Notes: generated from the sequence alone by a model not told the origin. Counted from the first letter of the stretch, positions 6,261 to 14,516 are shown. The stretch: DNA of 38,741 nt from Ezakiella peruensis (GCF_900215725.1 NZ_LT962469.1:334068-372808); one strand, 5' to 3'. Translations and numbers: made by a program.

Positions 6261-7815
6261 ATTGTTTAAGCACAAGCTAATAAAATTCACGGAGATTTTA
6301 ATTGCAACAGTTGGATATATAATAGCTCTGCTATCCTTCTTATCTGTTTTTTATATTAACAAATTAATTGCAGATTATGCAAAGGGAATTGCTGAGATTA
6401 CTAATATACAGTTTTATTTTATAGTTGTCTTTTTGATTTTTTTGCAATTGGGACTAGTATTCTATTTTGCGAATTATTATTTTCAAAAAAGCACTTTAAA
6501 TATTGGTGGCAGGATATTTAATTCTATATTTAATAAAATATTAAAACTCTCTCCTTCCGATTATGATAAATATGATAAGTCTAGTATTTTAAATATAATT
6601 TTTTCGGATACATTTTCAACCGCAAATATGACACTTGCGGCAATATCTGGGGTTAGTGGAAATACTATATTTGTGATCTTAGCTGTTTATATTTTGTACA
6701 ATATTAACAGAGAATTACTGATCGTATCATTAATAATGCTACCTATATATTTTATCACTTCTGTGGTAAGTTCTATGGTGATAAAAAGAAAGAATAAGAT
6801 ATTGTTAGAAAAAAACGATTCTATGATTAGTGTTATAAAAAATTACTCAGAAAATATTCCGATAATAAAAATGCTGGATAAAAAAGAAAATATTGAAGAA
6901 GGTTATAAATTGCATGTAAATGAATTTTATGTAGCTGATAAGAAAAAGTTTTTTTATGAAAACTTATTTAGCTCCATATATTCAATTTTTGGAGTAATCA
7001 CACAGATTATTATACTATTTTTAGGATCGAATTTCGTTTCCGAGGGTTTGATGACGATAGGAGACCTAATTATGTACTCTGGTATTTGCGGATTCCTTTT
7101 TGAGCCTATTTCAAATATTTCCAAGATCTTGCAAACTATAAAGAGTGGTAAACCTAATTTTGATAGAGTAAATATTATTCTTTCGCATAGTTCAAAAAAC
7201 ATTTATGATTATAAAAAATCATTTAAAGATATGGATTATGGAATCGAGGCATTAGGCATTGTAAAAGATAATTTGGGAAATAATCTATATGATATTGATA
7301 TTAAGTTGCCATCAACGGGTTTCTATATATTGCAAGGACCAAATGGTAGCGGAAAGTCTACAATATTTAATATTATATCTGGGATATATGATATTAATCA
7401 GCTTGATGGATCAATATATATTAACGATGAATTCAAAGACAACATTTCTATTTTAAATTATCCTTTATTTTTGATAGATGATACAGTTGGTGAAAATATT
7501 TCACTAGGTAATTTAAAGGAAAATTCTCTTTATGAAATGCAGATTGATAAAAAAGTTACTTCAAATCCTCCAAATGTTTCTAGTGGAGAAGCACAAAAAA
7601 TAGCGCTAAATAGAGTTTTAAATTTAGATAGAAAGCTTATTTTAATTGATGAGCCATCAACTAATCTTGAAACTAAAGCGATTAGTTTATTGAAGAAATA
7701 TATTGAAAAAGAAAAAAATAATAAATTGATTGTAGTAATCACTCATGATGAAAATTATAATGAATTAGCTGATGGCATAATGGAGATTAAGGATAAATCT
7801 ATTTATTACAGATAG
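6253..7815 (+). CDS. ABC exporter half-transporter B (paralogue of A)
   Basis: 520 residues from the ATG at 6253, chosen because GGAGGGG lies just before it; the frame is open 69 nt further upstream inside the first transporter gene. It has about six membrane helices, then an ATPase domain with Walker A GPNGSGKST (362-370), signature VSSGEAQ (442-448), Walker B LILIDEP and the switch His in VITHDE. Motif spacing is almost identical to that of its neighbour, which indicates tandem duplication. The Q-loop position reads ILNYPLFL, again without Gln. The 8-nt overlap implies translational coupling and equal amounts of both halves. Export is inferred from the fused membrane and ATPase layout. Confidence 0.88.
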   Translation: MFKLFKHKLIKFTEILIATVGYIIALLSFLSVFYINKLIADYAKGIAEITNIQFYFIVVFLIFLQLGLVFYFANYYFQKSTLNIGGRIFNSIFNKILKLSPSDYDKYDKSSILNIIFSDTFSTANMTLAAISGVSGNTIFVILAVYILYNINRELLIVSLIMLPIYFITSVVSSMVIKRKNKILLEKNDSMISVIKNYSENIPIIKMLDKKENIEEGYKLHVNEFYVADKKKFFYENLFSSIYSIFGVITQIIILFLGSNFVSEGLMTIGDLIMYSGICGFLFEPISNISKILQTIKSGKPNFDRVNIILSHSSKNIYDYKKSFKDMDYGIEALGIVKDNLGNNLYDIDIKLPSTGFYILQGPNGSGKSTIFNIISGIYDINQLDGSIYINDEFKDNISILNYPLFLIDDTVGENISLGNLKENSLYEMQIDKKVTSNPPNVSSGEAQKIALNRVLNLDRKLILIDEPSTNLETKAISLLKKYIEKEKNNKLIVVITHDENYNELADGIMEIKDKSIYYR

Positions 7816-7908
7816 TAAGTGTAGATATATTATTTATTCTAGCTTCGATACTGGGTAATAAAATTAAAATAAATTAAATAAAAAAATGGCTTTGTGAAAT
7901 GTGTATTG

Positions 7909-7940
7909 CCCCCTTAAATCCGGACACGGAAATAAGGGGG
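7909..7940. other. GC-rich hairpin between the ABC operon and the small peptide gene
   Basis: CCCCCTTA (7909-7916) pairs with TAAGGGGG (7933-7940), and the inside adds CCG (7920-7922) with CGG (7927-7929). No T run follows on either strand, so it is not a standard terminator. It lies 11 nt before the -35 of the next promoter. It could be a protein-binding site or a relic end of a mobile element. Confidence 0.55.
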
Positions 7941-7951
7941 TACCTTTCGCC

Positions 7952-7980
7952 TTGAACTTTTTTCACTTATGGTCTATAAT
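7952..7980 (+). promoter_or_regulatory. Promoter of the 33-residue peptide gene
   Basis: TTGAAC (7952-7957), exactly 17 bp, TATAAT (7975-7980). This near-consensus promoter stands 19 bp before the ATG at 8000 and would also allow synthesis of a short RNA ending at the 8126-8146 terminator. Confidence 0.75.
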
Positions 7981-7999
7981 ATATTCATGAGGTGATTGT

Positions 8000-8101
8000 A
8001 TGGTTTATGCTTTGGCTTTGATAATTTTAATTGTAATTATTTTAGTCTTATTAATGGTGTTTGGAATCGTGGTCCCGACTTTATTTAGCGATGAGACTTA
8101 A
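8000..8101 (+). CDS. 33-residue single-helix membrane peptide
   Basis: The frame reads MVYALALIILIVIILVLLMV followed by FGIVVPTLFSDET and TAA. Residues 3-25 are an almost unbroken run of Ala, Leu, Ile and Val, long enough to cross a membrane once. The short acidic end is SDET. GAGGTG precedes the ATG at normal spacing, a near-consensus promoter stands upstream, and a clear terminator begins 24 nt after the stop, so the unit is complete and monocistronic. No family is recognised. Possible roles are a transporter or kinase modulator or a type I toxin-like peptide. An antisense RNA would be expected for a toxin, and none was identified. Confidence 0.65.
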   Translation: MVYALALIILIVIILVLLMVFGIVVPTLFSDET

Positions 8102-8125
8102 GGATTTTAAATACTGATTTTGCCT

Positions 8126-8146
8126 GCCGTTTTTGACGGCTTTTTT
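8126..8146 (+). terminator. Terminator of the small peptide gene
   Basis: GCCGT (8126-8130), loop TTTTG, ACGGC (8136-8140), then six T. A standard intrinsic terminator. Confidence 0.85.
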
Positions 8147-8159
8147 ATTTGTCAAAATT

Positions 8160-8222
8160 TAAAATAAAAAAGGACTCCTAATGAGTCCTTATCATCTTTC
8201 GTCTTTGATCTTGCAAGATCAA
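8160..8222 (-). terminator. Terminator of the asparaginase/exonuclease operon plus an 18-bp palindrome
   Basis: AAGGACTC (8170-8177) and GAGTCCTT (8183-8190) form a perfect stem, and on the minus strand a T-rich run follows. Between it and the gene end lies a perfect 18-bp palindrome, TTGATCTTGCAAGATCAA (8205-8222). It may be a second 3'-end hairpin. Confidence 0.8.
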
Positions 8223-8231
8223 GGGCGATTT

Positions 8232-9116
8232 TTATTTACAAATTTTTTCCAAAGCACCAGTCACTTCCTCTTTTATTATAGGATAAAAGAGCTTGTCCAT
8301 TTGAAAGACCCGATTGTTGTGGGCGAAGTAGGAAATGGCCTTGCCGTCTTTTAGGGCGGTTTTTACCTTGAAGCGAATTATTATTTCATGCTTGTCCCCA
8401 TCTATGGCCACAAATTCATCGTAGTAATTTATCTGCAGGCTCTCGTTTTTAGAAGAAATCCTGACTTCCAAACTGTCGCCGACTACATTAAAATCATTTA
8501 CAAAAAAACTTTGGTCTCCCAGGTCAATTGTGCGGGCGTTTTTTATTGGCAAAAAGATCTTCATAAGGATTGGCAGATTTCTTACATCGTAGTAATTGTG
8601 CTTCAAAAGCATGTCCCTTTTGGATTCGTCCCCGATCCTCACCACTTCCTCGTAGAGCTTGATGGTCTCATATCCTGTTACATTGTCGTCCCGGTCAATC
8701 CCCGATAAAATTTCTGCAGTTTTTAAATTGATTTTATCCAGCATCATAAATTTTTTGTTGGCACGTAGGAGCTTGTAGAGGTCGACCCTCTCTTTGGGAA
8801 AATTCAGCTCCATCCCATAGGACCGAGCCCGCTTATAAAGAAAGGGCAGGTCAAAGACGTCCCCATTAAAGGTAACTATCCGATCAAACCTGTCCATTTC
8901 GTGTTGGAGAAGAGACAAACTCGCAAGCTCATCGCTAGAATTATTTAATAACAATTGCTTGGAATGAATTTCATTATTTTTTATATAACTGTAGCCAATG
9001 CACCAGGCAAAGTCCGCGTACCTGCGAACTCCAGTCGTCTCTATATCCAGGTACAAGTCCTTTGAGTGGGCGTAGCCATTGGGTGAAAAATCATCTGTGT
9101 ACTCAATTAAATTCAT
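8232..9116 (-). CDS. YprB-type RNase H-like 3'-5' exonuclease
   Basis: 294 residues with a DEDD-type exonuclease fold. Motif I is DIETTG (24-29), motif II is FNGDVFDLPF (83-92, Asp86 and Asp89) and motif III is HNYYDVRNL (173-181, Asp177). These match the YprB RNase H-like family of Bacillota, which lacks the TPR part found in the Bacillus protein. It likely acts on nucleic acid in the cytoplasm; the substrate is not known. Its ATG shares one base with the stop of the upstream asparaginase gene (TAATG on the minus strand), so the two are translated together. Confidence 0.82.
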   Translation of the reverse strand: MNLIEYTDDFSPNGYAHSKDLYLDIETTGVRRYADFAWCIGYSYIKNNEIHSKQLLLNNSSDELASLSLLQHEMDRFDRIVTFNGDVFDLPFLYKRARSYGMELNFPKERVDLYKLLRANKKFMMLDKINLKTAEILSGIDRDDNVTGYETIKLYEEVVRIGDESKRDMLLKHNYYDVRNLPILMKIFLPIKNARTIDLGDQSFFVNDFNVVGDSLEVRISSKNESLQINYYDEFVAIDGDKHEIIIRFKVKTALKDGKAISYFAHNNRVFQMDKLFYPIIKEEVTGALEKICK

Positions 9117-10090
9117 TATATTTTAAAGAATTCCTCGATTTCTTTTTTACTTTTTCCAGCCGCAATCAGGGCCATTAGAGCAACTCTTACCTTTTGACCA
9201 GGCAAATAGCCGCCGTTTATAACGCCCTCTTCAAAGAGTTGTTTGCCGCCGCCTTCGTAGCCGTAGGAGCCGAGGACACGACCAGTTGCACACCTGGAGA
9301 CCAAGACGACAGGAATGTCTTTTGCAATGGCTTTTTTAATGCCGGCCATAGTTGCTGGAGGGACATTGCCCCTGCCCAAAGCCTCGATGACCAAACCCTT
9401 GTAGCCGTGGTCTATATAAAAATCAAAAATATCTGATTCAATGCCAACAGCCATCTTGATTAGACCAACCTTGTGCTCGAGCTTATCTACACAGCACTTG
9501 TTGACAGATTTTTCTCTCCTATAATAAAGCACTTCGTCATTATCTATAATCCCCAGAGGCCCAAGCTCAGGAGATTTAAAAGTGTTGACCGATAGGGTAT
9601 TGGTCTTGGTAACTTGAGCAGCTGAATGCACTTCGTTGTTCATAACCACAAGCGTGCCCAGGCCCACAGATTCTTCGTTCAAGACCGTTGCAATAGAAGC
9701 AGTTAAATTTAAAGCCCCATCATAGCCAAGCTCAGATGCATTTCTCATAGCGCCGGTAACGACAATCGGCTTTTTGTTATCTATAGTTACATCCAAATAA
9801 TAGGCCGTCTCTTCCAAGGTGTCCGTCCCGTGAGTAACGATAATACCAATTACATCCTCCTCGTCAAGGGCCTTTAAAACTTCGTTTCTAATCTCAACCA
9901 TGCGGTCTGGAGTGACATGGGGACTAGGAATATTAAAAATCTCCCTCTCCTCTATGTAAACACCGTGGATGTGGGACTTGACATTTTTCATGAGTTCATC
10001 GGCAACTGGAGATGGAATTGCAGCCCCCAGTTTGGGGTCAATCCTCATAGCAATAGTGCCGCCAGTTAAAATAACAACAATTTTCTTCAT
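9116..10090 (-). CDS. ansA: L-asparaginase, cytoplasmic type
   Basis: Hydrolyses L-asparagine to aspartate and ammonia. The 324 residues fit the type I family; there is no signal peptide. The N-terminal nucleophile motif is TGGTIA (9-14, Thr12) and the second catalytic block is THGTDTLEETA (86-96, Thr89 and Asp90). GAMRNASELGYDG follows. A GAGGTGAATT ribosome binding site precedes the ATG. Together with the large glutamate operon nearby it suggests an amino-acid-fermenting lifestyle. Some members of this family also act on glutamine, so substrate range is not fixed by sequence. Confidence 0.88.
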   Translation of the reverse strand: MKKIVVILTGGTIAMRIDPKLGAAIPSPVADELMKNVKSHIHGVYIEEREIFNIPSPHVTPDRMVEIRNEVLKALDEEDVIGIIVTHGTDTLEETAYYLDVTIDNKKPIVVTGAMRNASELGYDGALNLTASIATVLNEESVGLGTLVVMNNEVHSAAQVTKTNTLSVNTFKSPELGPLGIIDNDEVLYYRREKSVNKCCVDKLEHKVGLIKMAVGIESDIFDFYIDHGYKGLVIEALGRGNVPPATMAGIKKAIAKDIPVVLVSRCATGRVLGSYGYEGGGKQLFEEGVINGGYLPGQKVRVALMALIAAGKSKKEIEEFFKI

Positions 10091-10109
10091 AATTCACCTC
10101 GCTAAATAT

Positions 10110-10138
10110 ATCTTAGTGCATTTGCAGGATAAAATCAA
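10110..10138 (-). promoter_or_regulatory. Asparaginase promoter
   Basis: Minus strand: TTGATT (10138-10133), 17 bp, TAAGAT (10115-10110), about 20 nt before the ATG at 10090. Confidence 0.6.
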
Positions 10139-10215
10139 GATAAATTTAAAAGAAATAGCAGATAAAAAACATAATGCGAATGCAAATATATATTTTGTAA
10201 AGATAAGTAAAAGCG

Positions 10216-10246
10216 TTGACAATATATATATATATATATATATAAT
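10216..10246 (+). promoter_or_regulatory. Surface-protein promoter with TA-repeat spacer
   Basis: A consensus -35, TTGACA (10216-10221), is followed by an alternating TA tract that runs into TATAAT (10241-10246). With that -10 the spacer is 19 bp, two more than the optimum; loss of one TA unit would give 17. The ribosome binding site AGGAGGAGG lies just before the ATG at 10319. Confidence 0.75.
10223..10244. repeat. (TA)11 dinucleotide tract
   Basis: Eleven uninterrupted TA units fill the space between the -35 and -10 hexamers of the SLH surface-protein gene. Such tracts change length by slipped-strand mispairing. Confidence 0.95.
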
Positions 10247-10318
10247 ATAATTACAATATAGAAGAATTAGTTTGTTGATTAATCTTCGTATATAAATTTA
10301 AAACACAAGGAGGAGGAC

Positions 10319-13300
10319 ATGAAAAACAAAGTTATAAGTATTTTATTGGCTTTAGCACTCATACTTACATCAGCAGTAAATATTTTTGCCTTAGAAGAAA
10401 ATATTGAAGATGTAAATGCAAGTGAAGTATTAGATTCAGATGTATTGGATCCAGAAAAGCCAGAAGAACCAGAAGAACCAATTGAAGATGACGAGCCACA
10501 AATAGAAGTTCCTGAAGAGGAAGAAGTAGTGGCGGAAGAGGCTGATGAGCATGCACAATCAATCGAAGAAGATGATCAAATATCAGACTCTGATGAAATA
10601 GAAATAAGTGATGAAGAAATACCTGTTGCTGTAGGTGTTCCAGAAGGTTTTGATTTAAGCACAATCAATACCATAGCCAAGGATAAAGATGGAAACTTCT
10701 ACGGTGTAAGAACTTATGGTAATTCTCTTGATACGAAATCTGGCAAAACATTTTACAATCTTACAGAAGAAGAGTACAATCAAATAGCAGATGATTGCTT
10801 TATGGTCTTTAAAAGGCAAGATGGTGGAGCTTTTGAAATTCCAGGAGCAAAGATTGGTACGAACAGTATAAGCGATACTCAACCAAGTGGTACAGTGGCT
10901 GGACCTATCTTTACAGAATTACAATTCAGACATCACATGGCTTATAGAGAAGGTTTTATAAGCAGTAACGATCCAACGAGAATAGATAGTCAAAAAGACT
11001 TGAATTGGTATATGGAGTTAAAGAAAGATTGGATTATAGAGCCTTATGCTGGATTTGGTGATAATAATACACCAGATGACGCCTACACTCACTTTAATTT
11101 AGACTTAGAGGGCAATGGATTTACATTAAAAAGAAATGATACAAATGACCCAGGGATTTTTCAAATTGGACCTGCCCATAGCGGTGGTCCAGGATCAAAT
11201 AAAACTGTCACTATAAAGAATCTTAACATAGTTGGAGATGATAATTACTTCGGTATTTTATTGCGCGATACGACGACATTAAATTTAGAGAATACTCATA
11301 TATCTAATTGTAATACAAGTTTAAGCAGTTGTGGCGGCGGAATAACATTATTAGATGATACTGTTCTTAATATGGATGCTAATTCATCAATCAATGGATG
11401 TAAAGCTAAATTTGGTGGAGCTATTAAACTCTCAAATAATGCTACTGTAAATATTAATGGTTCAAATATATCAAACAATCAAGCTGAATATGGTGGAGCT
11501 ATATACTCTTCAAAGGAAACTAGCGAAATAAATATAAAAAATGCTAAGCTTGCTGATAATGCCTCAAGCAATCAAGGTGGAGCAATTTATGCAAACTCAA
11601 GATTAAATATAGATGGTACTGAATTTACAAACAACTCTACTTCATATTATGGTGGAGCAATTATGAACTTTATGGACACCAAAATAAAAGGATCTAATTT
11701 TGGTAAAAACAAAGCAAACACTGATGGAGGTGCTATCTATCAATCAGGAACTTCAAAATTAGATATAGAAAAAACTTACTTTTTAGAAAACGAATGTAAT
11801 AAAAACGGTGGCGCTGTTTATATCAATAAAGGTGTTGAGGCTAAAATTGAAGAAGCAGAATTTGAGAAAAATGCGTCTAATAATAGTGGTGGAGGCATTT
11901 TCATTCAAGGAAACAATCCAAATGAAGTAGAAGTTATTAAATGTAATTTTGAAGAAAATAAAGCAGCTTGGGGTGGAGCGATTTTTGATAAAGGAAACTC
12001 TAGCATAAAAAATGCTAATTTTAATAAAAACTATGCACAATATTATGGTGGAGCTATTTATACTGCTAATGGCACAACAATTGAAGGTAGTCACTTTATA
12101 GAAAATAAAACTCTACAAGGCGGCGGAATCTATATTAATAATAATGCACAAAATTCAACAATAGTAAGCGATACAAGCTTTGAAAAAAATTCAGTTGATT
12201 ATGGTGGAGCAGGAATATTTGTTGATAAAAATTCTAAACTAGAAGTTACTAACTCTACATTTACTAAAAATAGTGCAGTAAGAGGAGCAGGTATTTCAAG
12301 TGCCGCTGACGTAAATATTGATACAGATTTAAGTAATATAAAAGTAGAAGGTACAAGTTTTACAGGAAATGAAGTTTTAGAAGGTGGAGGCATTTTTACA
12401 GCTTTCCCAACAGAAATTACAAATTCTACTTTCACAAAAAACCAAGCTCTAGCTTATCCTCAAGATGACCAAACTAATCCACATGATTCAGGTGTAGGTG
12501 GAGCAATACGGGTGATGGACAACAAAACTACAATTAAAGCCTCTACTTTTGAAGACAATTTTGCTGGGGGCTCAGGTGGAGCCATTGGTATCAACGGACT
12601 TATTAGAGATAATAAGGGTAAAATAACTGGCATTAAAGAAAATATAAAAGTCGTAATTTCTGATAGTACAAAATTTAGAGGAAACATTTGTAATGTAGGA
12701 CAAGGTGGGGCGATATATACAATTCCTTACCTATATGATATTGAAGATCAAGAAAGTGATGTTGTCGAAGATACTCTTAAAGCAAATGCTTATAACAATT
12801 TATCAACAGCAGCTGACACAGTATTCAAAGATAATGTGGCCCTATCAGGTTTTGTAGATCCGCCAAAAAATTATAAAGACTATACAGACCTTAAATTTGA
12901 TAGAAACTCATTTAAAGAAACACTTCCTAATGAAGATGTAGCAAAGTCACTATTAAATAACTACGATGTGAACTACAAGAACGAAAAGCTTAGCGCTTTC
13001 TTTGATCCAAATGGTGGAGAGTTTACAGAAGGAGAAAATCCAAAGGATACAAGAGTTGTAAAAGGCGAAATAAATAAAGAAATAACATTACTAGATGCAC
13101 CAAAGAAAGAGGGCTATAAGTTTACAGGCTGGAAGTGCTCAATGAATATTCCAGAAGAAATACTAAAGGCCTTACCAAAAGATGTGCTTGAAAAAATAAA
13201 TGAAGGCAAAATTTTCAAAGCTGGAGATAAGTTTGTTTTAGATGCAGATTATATCTTTATTGCTCAATGGGCGGCAGAAGAACCCGAACCAGAACCAAAA

Positions 13301-14173
13301 CCTGAGCCATACGATCCTGGATATTTTTACGATCCTAGTCCAGATTATTTAAATGAAAAATCTGAACCAGAGCGCAGGGACTTGGATGTATACAGATGGT
13401 ATATGGAAGGTAATGAAAATAATGAATTCATGCCAAAGAAAGGAATCACAAGAGCAGAGATGACACAAATTTTTGCCAGGGCTCTTGCTTATGACGGATA
13501 CAAGACATACGGCGACTATAACCCATACCCAGATGTAGACCCTAACAAATGGTATTACCAAGCAGTTATTACTACAACAGAAGCAGGAGTCTTTAAGGGA
13601 ACAGACATGGGAACCTTTGAACCTGAGAGAGAAATCACACAGGCAGAATTAATTGCAACAATCTCTCGCTTCCAAAAACTTAATAATAAAGACGGCAATG
13701 CCTTTGAGATGAAATTTGACCACTGGGCAAGACCAGAAGTCCAAGCAGCTTATGAAGAAAAGTGGCTAGAACTCTACAAAGACGGCAGGGCAAACTTTAA
13801 TGCAGATGCAGTCATCACTAGAGAAGAAGTAGCCACAATCCTAAATAAAGCTTTTGGCAGACCAATTGATGAAAAATACATTGAATACATGCAAGCAAAT
13901 ATTAAGGATATTGAAAAAGCACTCAAGACCTTCAAAGACATTGACAAAGACATGTGGTCCTACTATGAAATCCTAACAGCAGCTAACACCTACGCTGTAA
14001 ATTATAAGGACAAGGAAAGAACAGATTACGGATGGTACAATCACGCAATCGAAGATGATGGGCCAAGCATGCCAGTCGAAAAAGTAAGATGGTACAATGG
14101 GCTATTAAATAACGACAAATATATCGACCATCTTTACCAAATAAAATTCCAAAGGGAAATGAGAAGATATTAG
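10319..14173 (+). CDS. SLH-anchored beta-helix surface protein
   Basis: 1284 residues. A signal peptide (about 1-24) leads into a Glu/Asp/Pro-rich stretch (about 25-105). Residues about 339-795 hold some 17 GGAI/GGGI-type repeats spaced 20-30 residues apart with Asn-rich turns, the pattern of right-handed beta-helix proteins such as polymorphic outer membrane proteins and pectate-lyase-like adhesins. Residues about 890-985 fit a Listeria/Bacteroides-type repeat (FFDPNGGEF ... YKFTGWKC ... FIAQW). A Pro/Glu linker leads to about three SLH domains (1020-1284; DVDPNKWYYQAV, ITRAEMTQIFARAL), which bind cell-wall polysaccharide. A role as adhesin or coat protein is inferred. Expression is probably phase-variable through the promoter tract. 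Confidence 0.9.
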   Translation: MKNKVISILLALALILTSAVNIFALEENIEDVNASEVLDSDVLDPEKPEEPEEPIEDDEPQIEVPEEEEVVAEEADEHAQSIEEDDQISDSDEIEISDEEIPVAVGVPEGFDLSTINTIAKDKDGNFYGVRTYGNSLDTKSGKTFYNLTEEEYNQIADDCFMVFKRQDGGAFEIPGAKIGTNSISDTQPSGTVAGPIFTELQFRHHMAYREGFISSNDPTRIDSQKDLNWYMELKKDWIIEPYAGFGDNNTPDDAYTHFNLDLEGNGFTLKRNDTNDPGIFQIGPAHSGGPGSNKTVTIKNLNIVGDDNYFGILLRDTTTLNLENTHISNCNTSLSSCGGGITLLDDTVLNMDANSSINGCKAKFGGAIKLSNNATVNINGSNISNNQAEYGGAIYSSKETSEINIKNAKLADNASSNQGGAIYANSRLNIDGTEFTNNSTSYYGGAIMNFMDTKIKGSNFGKNKANTDGGAIYQSGTSKLDIEKTYFLENECNKNGGAVYINKGVEAKIEEAEFEKNASNNSGGGIFIQGNNPNEVEVIKCNFEENKAAWGGAIFDKGNSSIKNANFNKNYAQYYGGAIYTANGTTIEGSHFIENKTLQGGGIYINNNAQNSTIVSDTSFEKNSVDYGGAGIFVDKNSKLEVTNSTFTKNSAVRGAGISSAADVNIDTDLSNIKVEGTSFTGNEVLEGGGIFTAFPTEITNSTFTKNQALAYPQDDQTNPHDSGVGGAIRVMDNKTTIKASTFEDNFAGGSGGAIGINGLIRDNKGKITGIKENIKVVISDSTKFRGNICNVGQGGAIYTIPYLYDIEDQESDVVEDTLKANAYNNLSTAADTVFKDNVALSGFVDPPKNYKDYTDLKFDRNSFKETLPNEDVAKSLLNNYDVNYKNEKLSAFFDPNGGEFTEGENPKDTRVVKGEINKEITLLDAPKKEGYKFTGWKCSMNIPEEILKALPKDVLEKINEGKIFKAGDKFVLDADYIFIAQWAAEEPEPEPKPEPYDPGYFYDPSPDYLNEKSEPERRDLDVYRWYMEGNENNEFMPKKGITRAEMTQIFARALAYDGYKTYGDYNPYPDVDPNKWYYQAVITTTEAGVFKGTDMGTFEPEREITQAELIATISRFQKLNNKDGNAFEMKFDHWARPEVQAAYEEKWLELYKDGRANFNADAVITREEVATILNKAFGRPIDEKYIEYMQANIKDIEKALKTFKDIDKDMWSYYEILTAANTYAVNYKDKERTDYGWYNHAIEDDGPSMPVEKVRWYNGLLNNDKYIDHLYQIKFQREMRRY

Positions 14174-14193
14174 TCTTGAATTTTTAGAAGAGA

Positions 14194-14219
14194 GGACCGC
14201 TATGGGCGGTTCTTTTTTT
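14194..14219 (+). terminator. Terminator of the SLH protein gene
   Basis: GGACCGC (14194-14200), loop TATGG, GCGGTTC (14206-14212), then seven T. One G-T pair in the stem. Confidence 0.85.
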
Positions 14220-14255
14220 ATGATTTTGTTTTTATAAAATAATTTTAACTTGTGC

Positions 14256-14400
14256 TTGCAAGAAAAATAAAAAAATTTTCAAAAATTTTTTCTTACAATT
14301 TTTTGCAAGTTTTTTTTGGAAACTTGCAAAATTTCAAGAAAATTTGCATTAAACTTGCAAAATTGCAATTTTTTTGCAAGTTGCATTTTAAATGTTGCAA
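14256..14400. promoter_or_regulatory. Cluster of seven TTGCAA palindromes upstream of the glutamate operon
   Basis: Exact TTGCAA sites start at 14256, 14303, 14324, 14355, 14363, 14374 and 14395, and TTGCAT occurs at 14344 and 14381. Several are CTTGCAAG or CTTGCAA. The matrix is long A and T runs, and there is no reading frame. The cluster fills the 14220-14420 gap between the SLH terminator and the operon promoter, so it is the natural place for an upstream regulator array or a bent-DNA element. A short imperfect hairpin with GCGAA/TTCGC arms follows at about 14409-14430. Confidence 0.6.
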
Positions 14401-14447
14401 AAAATTTTTTTAGGGCGAACTTTCGCTAAAAAGTTGTCCAAAAGGAG

Positions 14448-14477
14448 CTTGAAATTATCTTGGATTCAAGGTAAAAT
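14448..14477 (+). promoter_or_regulatory. Glutamate-fermentation operon promoter with operator-like repeat
   Basis: TTGAAA (14449-14454), 17 bp, TAAAAT (14472-14477), about 40 nt before the glmS ATG. An inverted repeat CTTGAA (14448-14453) and TTCAAG (14465-14470) overlaps the -35 and fills the spacer, a position where a bound repressor would block polymerase. Confidence 0.65.
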
Positions 14478-14516
14478 TAAGATGTAGGTAAAATTATTAT
14501 TTATATGGAGGTCATT

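Noticed and set aside
7909-7940. Insertion sequence remnant
   Set aside because: Only a hairpin is visible; no transposase fragment, second terminal repeat or target duplication was found.
10365-10664. 99-codon Leu/His/Gln-rich frame on the minus strand
   Set aside because: It is the complement of the acidic, Glu-rich start of the SLH protein; composition explains the openness and there is no promoter or ribosome binding site.
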